Shown here piece by piece: positions 8,490 through 18,059 of a stretch of 64,000 nt of DNA. The notes under the pieces were generated by a model. That model did not search any database. It was given only the letters and a program-made list of their open reading frames with translations, and had not been told where the DNA came from. Within the stretch, counting starts at the first letter, position 1. Each line of letters begins with the position of its first letter. The DNA is from Eutrophocola sp965661105 (lineage in GTDB: Bacteria > Pseudomonadota > Gammaproteobacteria > Pseudomonadales > Pseudohongiellaceae). The stretch covers positions 5,302 through 69,301 of the forward strand of contig CBFICR010000010.1 in the NCBI GenBank assembly GCA_965661105.1. The letters are read 5' to 3'. Position numbers and translations under genes: made by a program.

Positions 8490-9020
8490 GTGTCCCTGCA
8501 AAAAGCCAATTATTTTGAACTTTTTTCCCTGCCGGTATCATTCCAGCTGGAAAATGCTCAGCTTGAAGTTGCATACAAGAAACTGCAGTCGGAATTTCAT
8601 CCTGATAAAGTAGTAAACGCTGACGACCGAGCCAGGGTTCAGGCATTGCAGCAAACCAGCATGATTAATGATGCATATGCCACCCTGAAATCACCACTGA
8701 AAAGGGCGGCGTACCTGCTCAAGCTCGCTGGTATTGATGCAGAAGAGCATAACCAGTTACATCTTGATGAAGCTTTTCTGATTCAACAAATGGAAATGCG
8801 TGAGACGCTGGCAAGTCTGATTGAAGGTGAGGACCTTGAAGGTCTGGATACCATGAAAGACTCAATTGATAAGGAAAGAGCAGCCACATTGGCAAGCTTC
8901 GAAACGGAATTTACAGCCAGCCACTTTATAGATGCAAAATCCATCTATAACAAATTGCAATTTATTTATAAATTGCTTGATGAAATTGATAAGGCAGAAG
9001 AAAAACTGCTGGACTATTGA
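8490..9020 (+). CDS. hscB: Fe-S assembly co-chaperone HscB
   Basis: A J-domain co-chaperone that brings IscU to HscA and stimulates its ATPase. The N-terminal J domain has the HPD motif at 37-39 (SEFHPDKVV); the C-terminal three-helix bundle binds IscU. I accept the GTG start at 8490 because it gives the conserved N-terminus with FELFSLP. It is 176 residues, similar to E. coli HscB (171), and is followed by hscA after 30 nt. Confidence 0.95.
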   Translation: MSLQKANYFELFSLPVSFQLENAQLEVAYKKLQSEFHPDKVVNADDRARVQALQQTSMINDAYATLKSPLKRAAYLLKLAGIDAEEHNQLHLDEAFLIQQMEMRETLASLIEGEDLEGLDTMKDSIDKERAATLASFETEFTASHFIDAKSIYNKLQFIYKLLDEIDKAEEKLLDY

Positions 9021-9050
9021 CTGAATTAAACACCCTGACGGAAATTACTT

Positions 9051-10925
9051 TTGGCATTACTCAGTATTTCAGAACCTGGACAAGGTAAACCCCAAGCCCA
9101 TGCTGCCGACACCAAGGTGGCAAAAAAAAGGGCAATAGGAATTGACCTTGGTACTACCAATTCACTGGTTGCCATTGCCAGTGAAGGGCATGCTCATGTG
9201 CTGTGTGATCATGATGGTCACTGTCTGGTGCCTTCCGTCGTGCACTATGCCGAGGATGGCAAAGTCACTGTGGGTTTTGACGCCTGGTTGAAGGGCGCCG
9301 AAGACTCACGCAACACAATCTCTTCAGTCAAACGTCTCATGGGTCGTGGGAAAGAAGATATTCATTACCATCTTCCCTATGAAATTGTATCTGCTGACAA
9401 TGGTGGCATGCCGGTTATCAAGACAGCAGCAGGCAATAAAAGTCCGGTTGAGGTTTCTGCCGAAATACTTAAAACCCTGGTCAGACGCGCAGAAGAAGAG
9501 TTTGGTGGAGAGCTGGAAGGGGCGGTAATTACAGTGCCGGCCTATTTCGATGAATCACAGAGACAGGCCACCAAAGATGCAGCACAACTGGCCGGTATCA
9601 AAGTGTTAAGACTGCTTGGTGAGCCTACGGCAGCGGCCATAGCCTACGGTCTAGATCGAAAACAGGAAGAAACGGTCATGATATATGACCTGGGTGGTGG
9701 AACCTTTGATGTCAGCCTTATGCGCCTGGAGCAAGGTGTGTTTAAAGTTCTGGCAACAGGAGGCGATGCGGCACTGGGTGGTGACGATCTGGATCGGGCC
9801 ATTATTCAATGGATATTAAAAGAAGCGAATATCACTGATGAACTCTCCTATGCCCAATTAAACTCTCTGGCCAGTATTGCCCGTCATGCAAAGCATGCCC
9901 TGACTGATTCAGAAACAACAGAAGTCACTTTTCAAGACTGGTCCGGCACACTGACCCGTGAGCAATTCAACAGTTTGATTGATGGACTGGTTGATAAAAC
10001 CATTAAGGCCTGTCGACGTGTCTTGCGTGATGCAAAAGTCACAATAGATGAAATATCCGATGTGGTGATGGTGGGTGGCTCCACGCGAACCCCAAGAGTA
10101 CGGGAACGGGTTTCAGAGTTTTTTGGTGCCCAGGTACATACTGAAATTGATCCAGATAAAGTAGTTGCTGTTGGCGCTGCCTTGCAGGCTGATGTGCTTG
10201 CGGGCAACAAATATGGTGATGATATTCTGCTGCTGGATGTTATTCCCCTGTCTCTGGGTATTGAAACCATGGGCGGATTGATGGAGAAAATCATTCCGCG
10301 CAACACCACGATTCCTGTTGCCCGGGCTCAGCAATTCACCACCTACAAGGATGGTCAGACCGCCATGTCCCTGCATGTTTTGCAAGGCGAGCGTGAACTG
10401 GTAAGCGATTGCCGCTCACTGGCCATGTTTGAGCTGAAAGGAATTCCACCCATGGTAGCGGGTGCTGCAGTCATTGAAGTGACTTTCCAGGTTGATGCCG
10501 ATGGCTTGATGGAAGTCCAGGCAAAGGAATTAAGCACCGGTATTGTCAGTAGCGTTGTAATCAAGCCTTCCTATGGCCTTGAAGACAGGGATATAGAAAA
10601 AATGATTATGGATTCGTATTCTTCAGCGGCCAGTGACAAGGAAGCCCGCGCCCTTCAGGAAAGCAGGGTAGAAGCAGAGCGCATTGTCGAAGCCCTGGCA
10701 AGTGCACTGGTTGTTGATGGTAAATCACTGCTTAGCGAGGCCGAATATGCTCGCCTTGAAGAAGGAATACTGCAATTACAAAAGACTATAGAGGGTGGAG
10801 ACAGCGAAGCCATACACGAGGCTTCAGAAGCTCTCAATGAAGCCACTCTTGAGTTTGCGGGCAGACGTATGAATACACAAATAAAGACCGCACTTGCCGG
10901 TCATTCCATTGAAGAAATAGATTAA
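9051..10925 (+). CDS. hscA: Fe-S assembly Hsp70 chaperone HscA
   Basis: A specialised Hsp70 that binds the LPPVK loop of IscU and drives cluster release by ATP hydrolysis. The 624 residues carry the nucleotide-binding domain (IGIDLGTTNSLVA, YDLGGGTFDVSL, VVMVGGSTRTPRV) and a substrate-binding domain. The start codon is TTG at 9051. It is supported by the resulting MALLSISEPGQG, which resembles the E. coli N-terminus. It lies between hscB and fdx, the standard order. Confidence 0.96.
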   Translation: MALLSISEPGQGKPQAHAADTKVAKKRAIGIDLGTTNSLVAIASEGHAHVLCDHDGHCLVPSVVHYAEDGKVTVGFDAWLKGAEDSRNTISSVKRLMGRGKEDIHYHLPYEIVSADNGGMPVIKTAAGNKSPVEVSAEILKTLVRRAEEEFGGELEGAVITVPAYFDESQRQATKDAAQLAGIKVLRLLGEPTAAAIAYGLDRKQEETVMIYDLGGGTFDVSLMRLEQGVFKVLATGGDAALGGDDLDRAIIQWILKEANITDELSYAQLNSLASIARHAKHALTDSETTEVTFQDWSGTLTREQFNSLIDGLVDKTIKACRRVLRDAKVTIDEISDVVMVGGSTRTPRVRERVSEFFGAQVHTEIDPDKVVAVGAALQADVLAGNKYGDDILLLDVIPLSLGIETMGGLMEKIIPRNTTIPVARAQQFTTYKDGQTAMSLHVLQGERELVSDCRSLAMFELKGIPPMVAGAAVIEVTFQVDADGLMEVQAKELSTGIVSSVVIKPSYGLEDRDIEKMIMDSYSSAASDKEARALQESRVEAERIVEALASALVVDGKSLLSEAEYARLEEGILQLQKTIEGGDSEAIHEASEALNEATLEFAGRRMNTQIKTALAGHSIEEID

Positions 10926-10945
10926 TCCGAGGAATTATTCCACTA

Positions 10946-11284
10946 ATGCCAACCATTAAGTTCTTGCCAAACCCCGAGATTTGTCCAGAGGGAAAACAGG
11001 TGGAAGCCAAAGCCGGTGAAACCATTCTTGACGTCGCCCTGCGCAATCACATACATCTGGAACACGCGTGTGAAAAATCATGTGCCTGCACCACCTGTCA
11101 TGTCGTCGTGCGTCAGGGTTTTGACTCACTGGCGGAATCCACAGAAGATGAAGATGACATGCTGGACAAGGCATGGGGTCTGGAACCTGAATCACGACTG
11201 GGTTGTCAGGCGAAAGTGGAAAATGATGATCTGGTGATAGAGATTCCCAAATACACCATCAATATGGTCTCTGAAAACCATTAA
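10946..11284 (+). CDS. fdx: isc-type [2Fe-2S] ferredoxin Fdx
   Basis: An adrenodoxin-type ferredoxin that supplies electrons for Fe-S cluster assembly. Its cluster ligands are Cys42, Cys48, Cys51 and Cys87, the E. coli Fdx positions, in HACEKSCACTTCH and RLGCQ. Cys46 is the additional non-ligand cysteine also seen in the family. It is 112 residues, 20 nt after hscA and 12 nt before iscX, so translation of the three is probably linked. Confidence 0.96.
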   Translation: MPTIKFLPNPEICPEGKQVEAKAGETILDVALRNHIHLEHACEKSCACTTCHVVVRQGFDSLAESTEDEDDMLDKAWGLEPESRLGCQAKVENDDLVIEIPKYTINMVSENH

Positions 11285-11296
11285 GGGAGTAAATCT

Positions 11297-11488
11297 ATGA
11301 AATGGACAGATACCCTGGATATAGCTATCGAGTTAATCGAGACCCATCCGGATACCGATCCCAAGACCATCAATTTTGTTGATCTTCATCGCTGGGTCTG
11401 TGAGCTGGATGACTTTGATGATGAGCCGGGGCGCAGCGGAGAAAAAATCCTCGAAGCTATACAAATGGCCTGGATCGAGGAATTATAA
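11297..11488 (+). CDS. iscX: Fe-S assembly protein IscX
   Basis: A 63-residue acidic protein that binds IscS and modulates cysteine desulfuration and iron supply. The family signature is clear: MKWTDTLDIAIEL, the DP-T-NFVDLHRWVCEL segment, then DDFDDEPGRSGEKILEAIQMAWIEE. It is the last gene of the isc operon. A GGGAG ribosome-binding site lies just upstream of the ATG. Confidence 0.96.
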   Translation: MKWTDTLDIAIELIETHPDTDPKTINFVDLHRWVCELDDFDDEPGRSGEKILEAIQMAWIEEL

Positions 11489-11803
11489 GAGCTGAGGTCG
11501 AAATTATGGTGACGTGGATAGCGCCCGACTTTGTAGCAGATAACAGGCATTTAGCAGGCAGTAGTAAGCTCGCGATCAGTTTTCCTTGTTTTTGGTAATA
11601 AATTCAGCCTCTCCAGGCAATTTTCACAAGCTGCATCAGTATGGCGTAAAAGCCTGATTTCAAGCAGGTTTCAAATAAAAATAGCCTTATTTACGGTACA
11701 AAAACCCCCTAAAGGCGCGTACAATACGCCGATTTCTTGACCCCGCAATGACGGGGTTAAATTCCAGTAATTTTTATGTTTTTTCTTAAGCGGAGTAATT
11801 TGC
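11489..11803. other. iscX-ndk intergenic region with a leader hairpin
   Basis: 315 bp without a credible gene. Near the ndk side a TACAAT (11720-11725) could be a -10 box, though its -35 partner is weak. A stable hairpin with arms ACCCCG (11740-11745) and CGGGGT (11752-11757) lies 46-63 nt upstream of the ndk ATG. It is not followed directly by a T run, so I read it as a 5'-leader structure rather than a clear terminator. Confidence 0.5.
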
Positions 11804-12235
11804 ATGTCAGTTGAACGTACGTTATCGATTATTAAACCTGATGCTGTTGGTAAGAACGTGATTGGTGAAATCGTCAGCCGTTTTGAAAAGGGTGGTCTGC
11901 GGGTTGTTGCCATGAAAATGCTGCAGCTGGATGATGATTCTGCTGGTGGCTTTTATGCTGAACACAAGGAAAGGGGTTTCTTTGGTGATCTGATAGAGTT
12001 CATGACATCGGGTCCTGTAATCGTACAGGTACTTGAAGGTGACAATGCCATTGCCAAAAATCGTGAGCTGATGGGGGCAACCAATCCAGCTGAAGCTGAT
12101 GCTGGAACAATTCGGGCTGACTTCGCAGTATCTATTGATGCCAATGCCGTCCATGGTTCAGATTCACCGGCTTCGGCTGAGCGGGAAATTGCTTATTTCT
12201 TCAAGGCTGAGGAACTCTGCCCACGAAAGTTCTAA
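11804..12235 (+). CDS. ndk: nucleoside-diphosphate kinase
   Basis: Ndk equilibrates nucleoside di- and triphosphates by a phospho-histidine ping-pong mechanism. The 143 residues show the SIIKPDAV start, the GTIRADF segment and the active-site histidine 117 within NAVHGSDS. The length is exactly that of bacterial Ndk. It lies between the isc operon and rlmN, as in Pseudomonas. GCGGAG provides the ribosome-binding site. Confidence 0.97.
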   Translation: MSVERTLSIIKPDAVGKNVIGEIVSRFEKGGLRVVAMKMLQLDDDSAGGFYAEHKERGFFGDLIEFMTSGPVIVQVLEGDNAIAKNRELMGATNPAEADAGTIRADFAVSIDANAVHGSDSPASAEREIAYFFKAEELCPRKF

Positions 12236-12265
12236 AGACCTTGTTCGTCTGAAAGGGTACAAAGT

Positions 12266-13405
12266 ATGCCGGTAATGCCGGAAGGGAAGACCAATTTACT
12301 TGGTCTGAGCAGGCAGCAAATGGAGGCTTTTCTCCTTACCAAGGGAGAAAAGCCTTTTCGCGCTATACAGTTGCTGAAATGGATTCATCAATTCGGTGTA
12401 ACCGATTTCGATGAAATGACCAATATCAGCAAGTCCTTGCGCGCCCAGTTGAAAGACTGTGCCGAGGTTCGTCCGCCACGGGTCAAGGAACGTCTGGATG
12501 CCAGTGATGGCTGCTACAAGTGGATAGTTGAGGTTGAAAGCGGCAGTAGCGTTGAAACCGTTTTTATTCCTGAAGCAGGTCGTGGCACCCTGTGTATTTC
12601 GTCCCAGGCTGGTTGTAGCCTGGATTGTTCTTTCTGCGCCACGGGCAAACAGGGCTTTAACAGCGACCTGACCACAGCCGAGATTATTGGACAGCTGTGG
12701 CTGGCAAATCGGGAACTCGATACGTTCGGAACCAAAAAGCCGCGTCAGGTAAGCAACGTGGTAATGATGGGAATGGGAGAACCGTTGCTGAATTTCGATA
12801 ATGTCATCAATGCCATCAGTCTGATGATGGAAGACAATTGTTACGGTTTGTCAAAACGCCGGGTAACTATCAGCACTTCCGGGGTTGTGCCGGCACTGGA
12901 CCGATTAAAGGATTATACTGATGCTTCGCTGGCAATTTCGCTGCATGCGCCAAATGATGAATTACGCAGCCAGATAGTTCCGATAAATAAAAAATATCCA
13001 ATCAGGGAATTGCTACGCAGTACCAATGCGTACCTGGACTCACTACCTGATAGTCGTGTTGCAACCATCGAATATATTCTGATCAACGGTGTCAATGATC
13101 ACCGTCAGCATGCCAGGGAACTGGCAGAATTACTCAGGGCTACACCCTGCAAGATAAACCTGATTCCATTCAATCCGTTTGAGGGGTCGGATTATAATCG
13201 TTCCAGTAATTCGGCTATTTCGAATTTCAGAAAAATACTTCAGGAAGCAGGCTATACCGTGACCATAAGAACAACACGCGGGGATGACATAGGGGCTGCC
13301 TGTGGTCAGTTAGTGGGCCTGGTTGACGATAATACCCGCAGAAGTGCCCGCTATCGGGCGTTACGGGAACAATCTAACCCTGAACAGCGTCTAAAGATTC
13401 AGTAA
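12266..13405 (+). CDS. rlmN: dual-specificity 23S rRNA A2503 / tRNA A37 C2-methyltransferase RlmN
   Basis: A radical-SAM methyltransferase that makes 2-methyladenosine at 23S rRNA A2503 and at position 37 of some tRNAs. The [4Fe-4S] CX3CX2C motif is in QAGCSLDCSFCATGKQGF, the GMGEPLLNF SAM-binding region follows, and the C-terminal AACGQL carries the catalytic methyl-carrying cysteine. It is 379 residues, and its product matches the start of a rlmN-pilW-rodZ-ispG-hisS run conserved in pseudomonads. Confidence 0.96.
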   Translation: MPVMPEGKTNLLGLSRQQMEAFLLTKGEKPFRAIQLLKWIHQFGVTDFDEMTNISKSLRAQLKDCAEVRPPRVKERLDASDGCYKWIVEVESGSSVETVFIPEAGRGTLCISSQAGCSLDCSFCATGKQGFNSDLTTAEIIGQLWLANRELDTFGTKKPRQVSNVVMMGMGEPLLNFDNVINAISLMMEDNCYGLSKRRVTISTSGVVPALDRLKDYTDASLAISLHAPNDELRSQIVPINKKYPIRELLRSTNAYLDSLPDSRVATIEYILINGVNDHRQHARELAELLRATPCKINLIPFNPFEGSDYNRSSNSAISNFRKILQEAGYTVTIRTTRGDDIGAACGQLVGLVDDNTRRSARYRALREQSNPEQRLKIQ

Positions 13406-13468
13406 AATTAACCCATTAGGGTAAAATCAGGTTTTTCGCAGTGCTCGGCACAAAACAGGAATAAAGGG

Positions 13469-14251
13469 ATGAGATTCATCAAGTCAGTAACAATATCAGT
13501 ATTGTGTTTGTTCCTGCTCAGTGCCTGCGTGACGGAAACAACGAATCCGGTCTTTAATGTCGAAAAATCTGATGATGAGGCCCTTGAGAACTACTTAAAG
13601 TTGAGTATTGGCTATCTTGAGCAGGGCAATCTGGCCAATGCCAAGCGCCACCTCAAGAATGCCGCTGATATTGATTCCAATAACAGTGAAATGTTTGGTA
13701 TCTGGGGGTTAATTTATGCACGGGAAGGGGAGCCTGAACTTGCTGAAGAAAGCTTCAATCGTTCCTTGCGCATTAACCCCGAAAATTCACAGATGCGTAA
13801 TAATTTTGCGGCATTTTTGTTTGCAGAAGGCCGCGTTGAAGATGCCTATGATCAGTTGGCAAGAGTGGTTAAAGATACCAACTATGATCAACGTCCCCAG
13901 GCATTTGAAAACATGGGAATGGCGGCAATGCGTCTTGGTCGTATTGAAGAAGGGGAGCAGGCTTTCATGAGAGCCATTCAGCTCAATCCCAATCAGTTGC
14001 GCTCAGCTCTGGAGCTGGCCAGTCTCAACCTTGAAAGAGGAGATGTTCTTCAGGCAAGGGCTTATTGGCGGAATTATCTTACACTAATACAGTTTTACCG
14101 GGTGGGACATTCTGCCCGTAGTTTGTTGTTGGGTGCCCGACTTGAAATGGCGCTCAAGAACGAAGCCAGTGCACTGGCCTATGGTGAATTACTCGAGTCC
14201 AATTTTCCTGAAAGTCGGGAATATGCATTGTTTCAACAGGTTGTTGAATGA
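13469..14251 (+). CDS. pilW: type IV pilus assembly lipoprotein PilW/PilF
   Basis: A TPR lipoprotein that pilots the PilQ secretin to the outer membrane for type IV pili. The N-terminus is a lipoprotein signal with lipobox LSAC (Cys20). It is followed by tandem TPR helices, for example YLEQGNLANAKRHLKNAADID and GLIYAREGEPELAEESFNRSL. It is 260 residues. Its stop overlaps the rodZ start by 4 nt (ATGA), indicating translational coupling. Position between rlmN and rodZ supports the pilus assignment; it is called pilF in Pseudomonas. Confidence 0.9.
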   Translation: MRFIKSVTISVLCLFLLSACVTETTNPVFNVEKSDDEALENYLKLSIGYLEQGNLANAKRHLKNAADIDSNNSEMFGIWGLIYAREGEPELAEESFNRSLRINPENSQMRNNFAAFLFAEGRVEDAYDQLARVVKDTNYDQRPQAFENMGMAAMRLGRIEEGEQAFMRAIQLNPNQLRSALELASLNLERGDVLQARAYWRNYLTLIQFYRVGHSARSLLLGARLEMALKNEASALAYGELLESNFPESREYALFQQVVE

Positions 14252-15507
14252 GTGAAGAAAATCAGGATATTGAATCAGTAACTGACGATGAGCCCATTGA
14301 GAGTTTGTCGGATCTGCCATCGCCAGGCCAGACACTGAAAGTTATCCGTGAGGAAAAGGGCTTAAGTCATGCCAAAGTGGCGCAGGCCCTGCATATCACT
14401 GCGCATTATGTGAATGCACTGGAATGTAATGAGTTTGAAAAATTACCCGGGAAAACTTTTATCAAAGGGTATTTCAAGGCCTATGCAAATCTGCTCGGGG
14501 CGGATGTTGAAAGCATCACCAGCATCTATGACCAGTATGTTGCAAAGCTGGAAGAAAGTGAGATAAGTGAAGCCAATGTCATTCGTGCCAGGAAGGCCTA
14601 TGACCAGAACCTGCGTTGGATGATTTGTGCAGCCCTGATCATCATTGTTGTAATTGCAGTGAGTTGGTGGCTGGCAAAAAGAGAGGATTCCGGGGCATCT
14701 GCTATTTCCGGCAAAGGTAATGAGCAACAGGCACAAATGCAGGTCCAGGTGGATGCCGGGCAGACTGTTATCTCCGAAGCTGCCAGCGAAAATGAAGCAA
14801 TGGCTATTGCGATGTCATCAACCAATGCCAGTGAGCGAAATAGTCAGCAGGATTTATCCGGGGCTGTGAGTACAAACGAAGCTGTGACTGCAGAAGTGCT
14901 TGTTGCCCGCATTAATGAAAGTGGTACTGAAGCTGAGACACAAGCTGGCACTATAGCTGATACTGGTAACCGGGAAACTGTATCGATTATGCCTGCAGCT
15001 ACAGCTACAGAAACAGCTGGAGAATCAAGTGCAGAATCAAGTGCAGAATCAAGTGCAGAATCAGGCGCAGAGATGCAGACAGATATTCAGACTACGCTCT
15101 TAGCCACTGCCAGTGATACGCAGGTGTCAGCTGGACGAGAGATTTTTTTTTCAGACACTATTGAGGACTCTGAGGAGCTTGCGCCGGTCTCGGAACTCCC
15201 CGAATATAATGTTAGCAGGGTAGAAAATCACCGTGTCGTAAGCCTTGAAAGTGAGGGCACTGATCTACTGAAAGTACATTTTTTGGGTGATAGCTGGGTT
15301 GAAGTAGATAATGCCAATAGCACCCGGCTGTATAACGATATGCTGGGTGTTGGTGATGATCTAACGATTAAAGGCTCGGCGCCTTTTAATGTGTTGTTTG
15401 GCAATGCCAACGTTGTCGAAGTTATATTCAATGCTAATGAGGTGGATCTGTCAGCACGTATTCGGTCTGATAATTCTGCCCGTATAATACTGCAATCGGA
15501 AAATTGA
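14248..15507 (+). CDS. rodZ: cytoskeletal membrane protein RodZ
   Basis: RodZ links MreB filaments to the cell-wall elongation machinery. It begins with a helix-turn-helix domain (PGQTLKVIREEKGLSHAKVAQALHI, about 26-95), has one transmembrane helix (about 126-146), a long low-complexity periplasmic linker rich in Ser, Ala, Glu and Thr, and a C-terminal DUF4115-type domain with VHFLGDSWVEV. It is 419 residues, longer than E. coli RodZ (337) because of the linker, which includes a short tandem repeat. It overlaps pilW upstream and meets ispG downstream. Confidence 0.92.
   Translation: MSEENQDIESVTDDEPIESLSDLPSPGQTLKVIREEKGLSHAKVAQALHITAHYVNALECNEFEKLPGKTFIKGYFKAYANLLGADVESITSIYDQYVAKLEESEISEANVIRARKAYDQNLRWMICAALIIIVVIAVSWWLAKREDSGASAISGKGNEQQAQMQVQVDAGQTVISEAASENEAMAIAMSSTNASERNSQQDLSGAVSTNEAVTAEVLVARINESGTEAETQAGTIADTGNRETVSIMPAATATETAGESSAESSAESSAESGAEMQTDIQTTLLATASDTQVSAGREIFFSDTIEDSEELAPVSELPEYNVSRVENHRVVSLESEGTDLLKVHFLGDSWVEVDNANSTRLYNDMLGVGDDLTIKGSAPFNVLFGNANVVEVIFNANEVDLSARIRSDNSARIILQSEN
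15022..15069 (+). repeat. 12-bp coding tandem repeat in rodZ
   Basis: Three exact copies of GAATCAAGTGCA (15022-15057) and a degenerate fourth copy (15058-15069) encode ESSA-ESSA-ESSA-ESGA in the periplasmic linker of RodZ. In-frame repeats of this kind change length by slippage without breaking the protein, so the linker length may vary between strains. Confidence 0.9.
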
Positions 15508-15509
15508 TA

Positions 15510-16667
15510 ATGCAAAGCAAATCACCAATAGTCAGACGAAAATCACGCCAGATCATGGTGGGTAATGTCCCGGTAGGTGGCGATGCCCCGATTGCTGTCC
15601 AAAGTATGACTAACACTGAAACCTGCGACGTAGAAGCAACCCTCAGACAGATTGGCGAGCTGGAAGCTGTGGGGGCTGATATTGTCAGAGTATCGGTACC
15701 GACCATGGATGCAGCCGAAGCATTCAAAAAAATACGTTCCAGAACAAAGATTCCTCTGGTTGCCGACATTCACTTTGATTACAGGATTGCCCTGAAAGTA
15801 CTTGAATACGGCGTAGACTGCTTGCGTATTAACCCAGGCAACATCGGCAGGGATGACAGGGTAAGAGCCGTGATTGAATCGGCCCGTGATAAAAATGTTC
15901 CATTGCGCATCGGAGTCAATGCGGGCTCCCTGGGTAAGGAACTGTTACGCAAGTATGAAGAGCCGAATGCCGATGCCATGGTGGAATCTGCACTGCGGCA
16001 TATTGAAATTCTTGACTCCTATGACTTTCAGAATTTCAAGGTCAGTCTCAAAGCGTCGGAAGTGTTTATGACTGTTGCCGCCTATCGCAAGCTTGCCTCG
16101 CAAATTGAACAACCGCTGCATCTTGGGATTACTGAAGCTGGTGGATTACGCAGCGGTACAGTGAAATCTTCGGTTGGTCTTGGGCTTTTATTGATGGATG
16201 GAATCGGCGATACCATTCGTATCTCTCTGGCGGCCAACCCGGTAGAGGAGATCAAGGTTGGTTTTGATATTCTTAAAAGCCTTGGACTTCGTAGCAAAGG
16301 TGTCAATCTCGTCGCATGCCCAAGCTGTTCCCGTCAAAATTTTGATGTCATTGCCACGGTGAATGAACTTGAATCCCGACTTGAAGATATAACAACACCG
16401 ATTGATGTATCGGTAGTGGGCTGTATTGTGAATGGCCCGGGTGAGGCAAAAGTGGCAGATATAGGGCTGACAGGAGCTACTCCGGTTAACATGTCCTATA
16501 TTAACGGCAAGACAAGTCATAAAATCAGTAATGAAAATCTGGTAGACGAACTGGAAGCCATGATCAGGCAGAAAGTGAGGGAAAAAGAACAGCAAGCGCA
16601 AGCCCAGGCACCCACAATGAAGCTTTCAACAGACAAACAGGGCGAATCTGTTGATCTACATAAATAA
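15510..16667 (+). CDS. ispG: 4-hydroxy-3-methylbut-2-en-1-yl diphosphate synthase (flavodoxin) IspG
   Basis: IspG is the [4Fe-4S] reductase of the MEP pathway, turning MEcPP into HMBPP. I prefer ATG 15510 (385 aa) over the overlapping in-frame TTG at 15504, because GGAAAA lies at ribosome-binding distance and the N-terminus MQSKSPIVRRKSRQIMVGNV is usual for the family. Cluster cysteines are visible in ACPSCSRQNFDV and in VVGCIVNGPGEAKVADIG. It starts 2 nt after the rodZ stop. The C-terminal tail is Gln/Lys-rich and probably unstructured. Its Fe-S dependence fits with the nearby isc operon. Confidence 0.95.
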   Translation: MQSKSPIVRRKSRQIMVGNVPVGGDAPIAVQSMTNTETCDVEATLRQIGELEAVGADIVRVSVPTMDAAEAFKKIRSRTKIPLVADIHFDYRIALKVLEYGVDCLRINPGNIGRDDRVRAVIESARDKNVPLRIGVNAGSLGKELLRKYEEPNADAMVESALRHIEILDSYDFQNFKVSLKASEVFMTVAAYRKLASQIEQPLHLGITEAGGLRSGTVKSSVGLGLLLMDGIGDTIRISLAANPVEEIKVGFDILKSLGLRSKGVNLVACPSCSRQNFDVIATVNELESRLEDITTPIDVSVVGCIVNGPGEAKVADIGLTGATPVNMSYINGKTSHKISNENLVDELEAMIRQKVREKEQQAQAQAPTMKLSTDKQGESVDLHK

Positions 16668-16769
16668 TAACCAGAGCATAAACAAGTAGATTACTGACAA
16701 CACTATTCAGGAAAATTCCCATTAATATTAAACAGATAAATCCGGGATACGGATTCACAGGGTTGAGTT

Positions 16770-18059
16770 TTGGCTAAAATACAAGCTATTCGCGGAATGA
16801 ATGATGTATTGCCGACGCAGACTCCGGCCTGGCAGTACCTGGAGCAGGTCATGAGAGATTTGCTAGCCGCTTATGCCTATCAGGAAATACGTTTTCCAAT
16901 TGTGGAACAGACTCAGCTTTTCAAGCGCTCCATCGGGGAAGTGACTGATATTGTTGAAAAAGAAATGTATACATTCGAAGACCGTAATGGCGACAGCCTG
17001 AGTCTGAGACCTGAAGGAACAGCGTGCTGTGTGCGCGCGGCAGAACAGCATGGCCTGCTTTATAACCAGACCCAGAAGCTCTGGTATATGGGGCCCATGT
17101 ATCGCCATGAGCGACCACAAAAAGGGCGCTACCGGCAGTTTTACCAGATGGGTGTTGAAGCATTTGGTATGAGCGGCATAGATATTGAAGCGGAACTGTT
17201 AATGCTGTCCCGTGATCTCTGGCAGCAACTGGGTATTGATGATGTACTGACTCTGGAAATCAATAACCTGGGTAATTCTGAAGACCGCAAGCGCTATGGT
17301 GAAACGCTGAAGCAATATTTACTGCAGCACCGCGATGCGCTGGATGAAGATAGCCAACGCAGACTGGAAAAGAATGTACTGCGTATTCTGGACAGCAAGA
17401 GCCCGCAAACCCGGGAGATTCTCAAGCAGGCCCCGCAACTGCCAGACCACATTTCCGCGGATTCTGCTGCCGGCTTCCGGGAATTGCTGGAAATTCTTGA
17501 TCAGGCGGGGATTGCCTACCAGGTCAATACCTCACTGGTGCGTGGACTGGATTATTATAATGGGGTGGTCTTTGAATGGACTACTGATAAACTGGGCGCC
17601 CAGTCTGCGGTATGTTCCGGTGGACGTTATGACGGTCTTTCCAAACAACTGGGTGGTTCTGATACTCCGGGGGTGGGTTTTGCCCTTGGCATGGAAAGAA
17701 TGGTTCTGTTGCTGGAAGAACTGGACAAGCTGCCAGCCGGGATTTCCAGAACCGTGGATCTCTACATTTGTGTGGTCGGAGATGGGGTGCAGCAACAGGC
17801 ACTTATACTGGCGGCTGAAATTCGCAGAAGACTCCCGAGTCTAAGGGTTTTGACCCATTGCGGTGGTGGTAAATATAATAGCCAGTTGAAAAAAGCATAC
17901 GCCAGTAGTGCGCAGTGTGCCCTGATACTGGAGGGTGATGCGGCACAGTCGGAAGTAAAACTCCGGGTCCTGGATGACAACGGTGATACGAGTACAGTGG
18001 CGACAGAATCAGTATGTGATTCATTGTCCAGGCTGTTTGATACAGAGCTGTTTGATTGA
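16770..18059 (+). CDS. hisS: histidine--tRNA ligase
   Basis: Class II histidyl-tRNA synthetase. Motif 2 is in YRHERPQKGRYRQFYQMGVEAFG, the His-A loop is LVRGLDYYNGVVFEW and motif 3 is GVGFALGMERM; a C-terminal anticodon-binding domain follows. The start is TTG at 16770, giving MAKIQAIRGMNDVLP as in E. coli. It is 429 residues. The last codons (LFDTELFD) begin a 15-bp tandem repeat that runs past the stop. Confidence 0.96.
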   Translation: MAKIQAIRGMNDVLPTQTPAWQYLEQVMRDLLAAYAYQEIRFPIVEQTQLFKRSIGEVTDIVEKEMYTFEDRNGDSLSLRPEGTACCVRAAEQHGLLYNQTQKLWYMGPMYRHERPQKGRYRQFYQMGVEAFGMSGIDIEAELLMLSRDLWQQLGIDDVLTLEINNLGNSEDRKRYGETLKQYLLQHRDALDEDSQRRLEKNVLRILDSKSPQTREILKQAPQLPDHISADSAAGFRELLEILDQAGIAYQVNTSLVRGLDYYNGVVFEWTTDKLGAQSAVCSGGRYDGLSKQLGGSDTPGVGFALGMERMVLLLEELDKLPAGISRTVDLYICVVGDGVQQQALILAAEIRRRLPSLRVLTHCGGGKYNSQLKKAYASSAQCALILEGDAAQSEVKLRVLDDNGDTSTVATESVCDSLSRLFDTELFD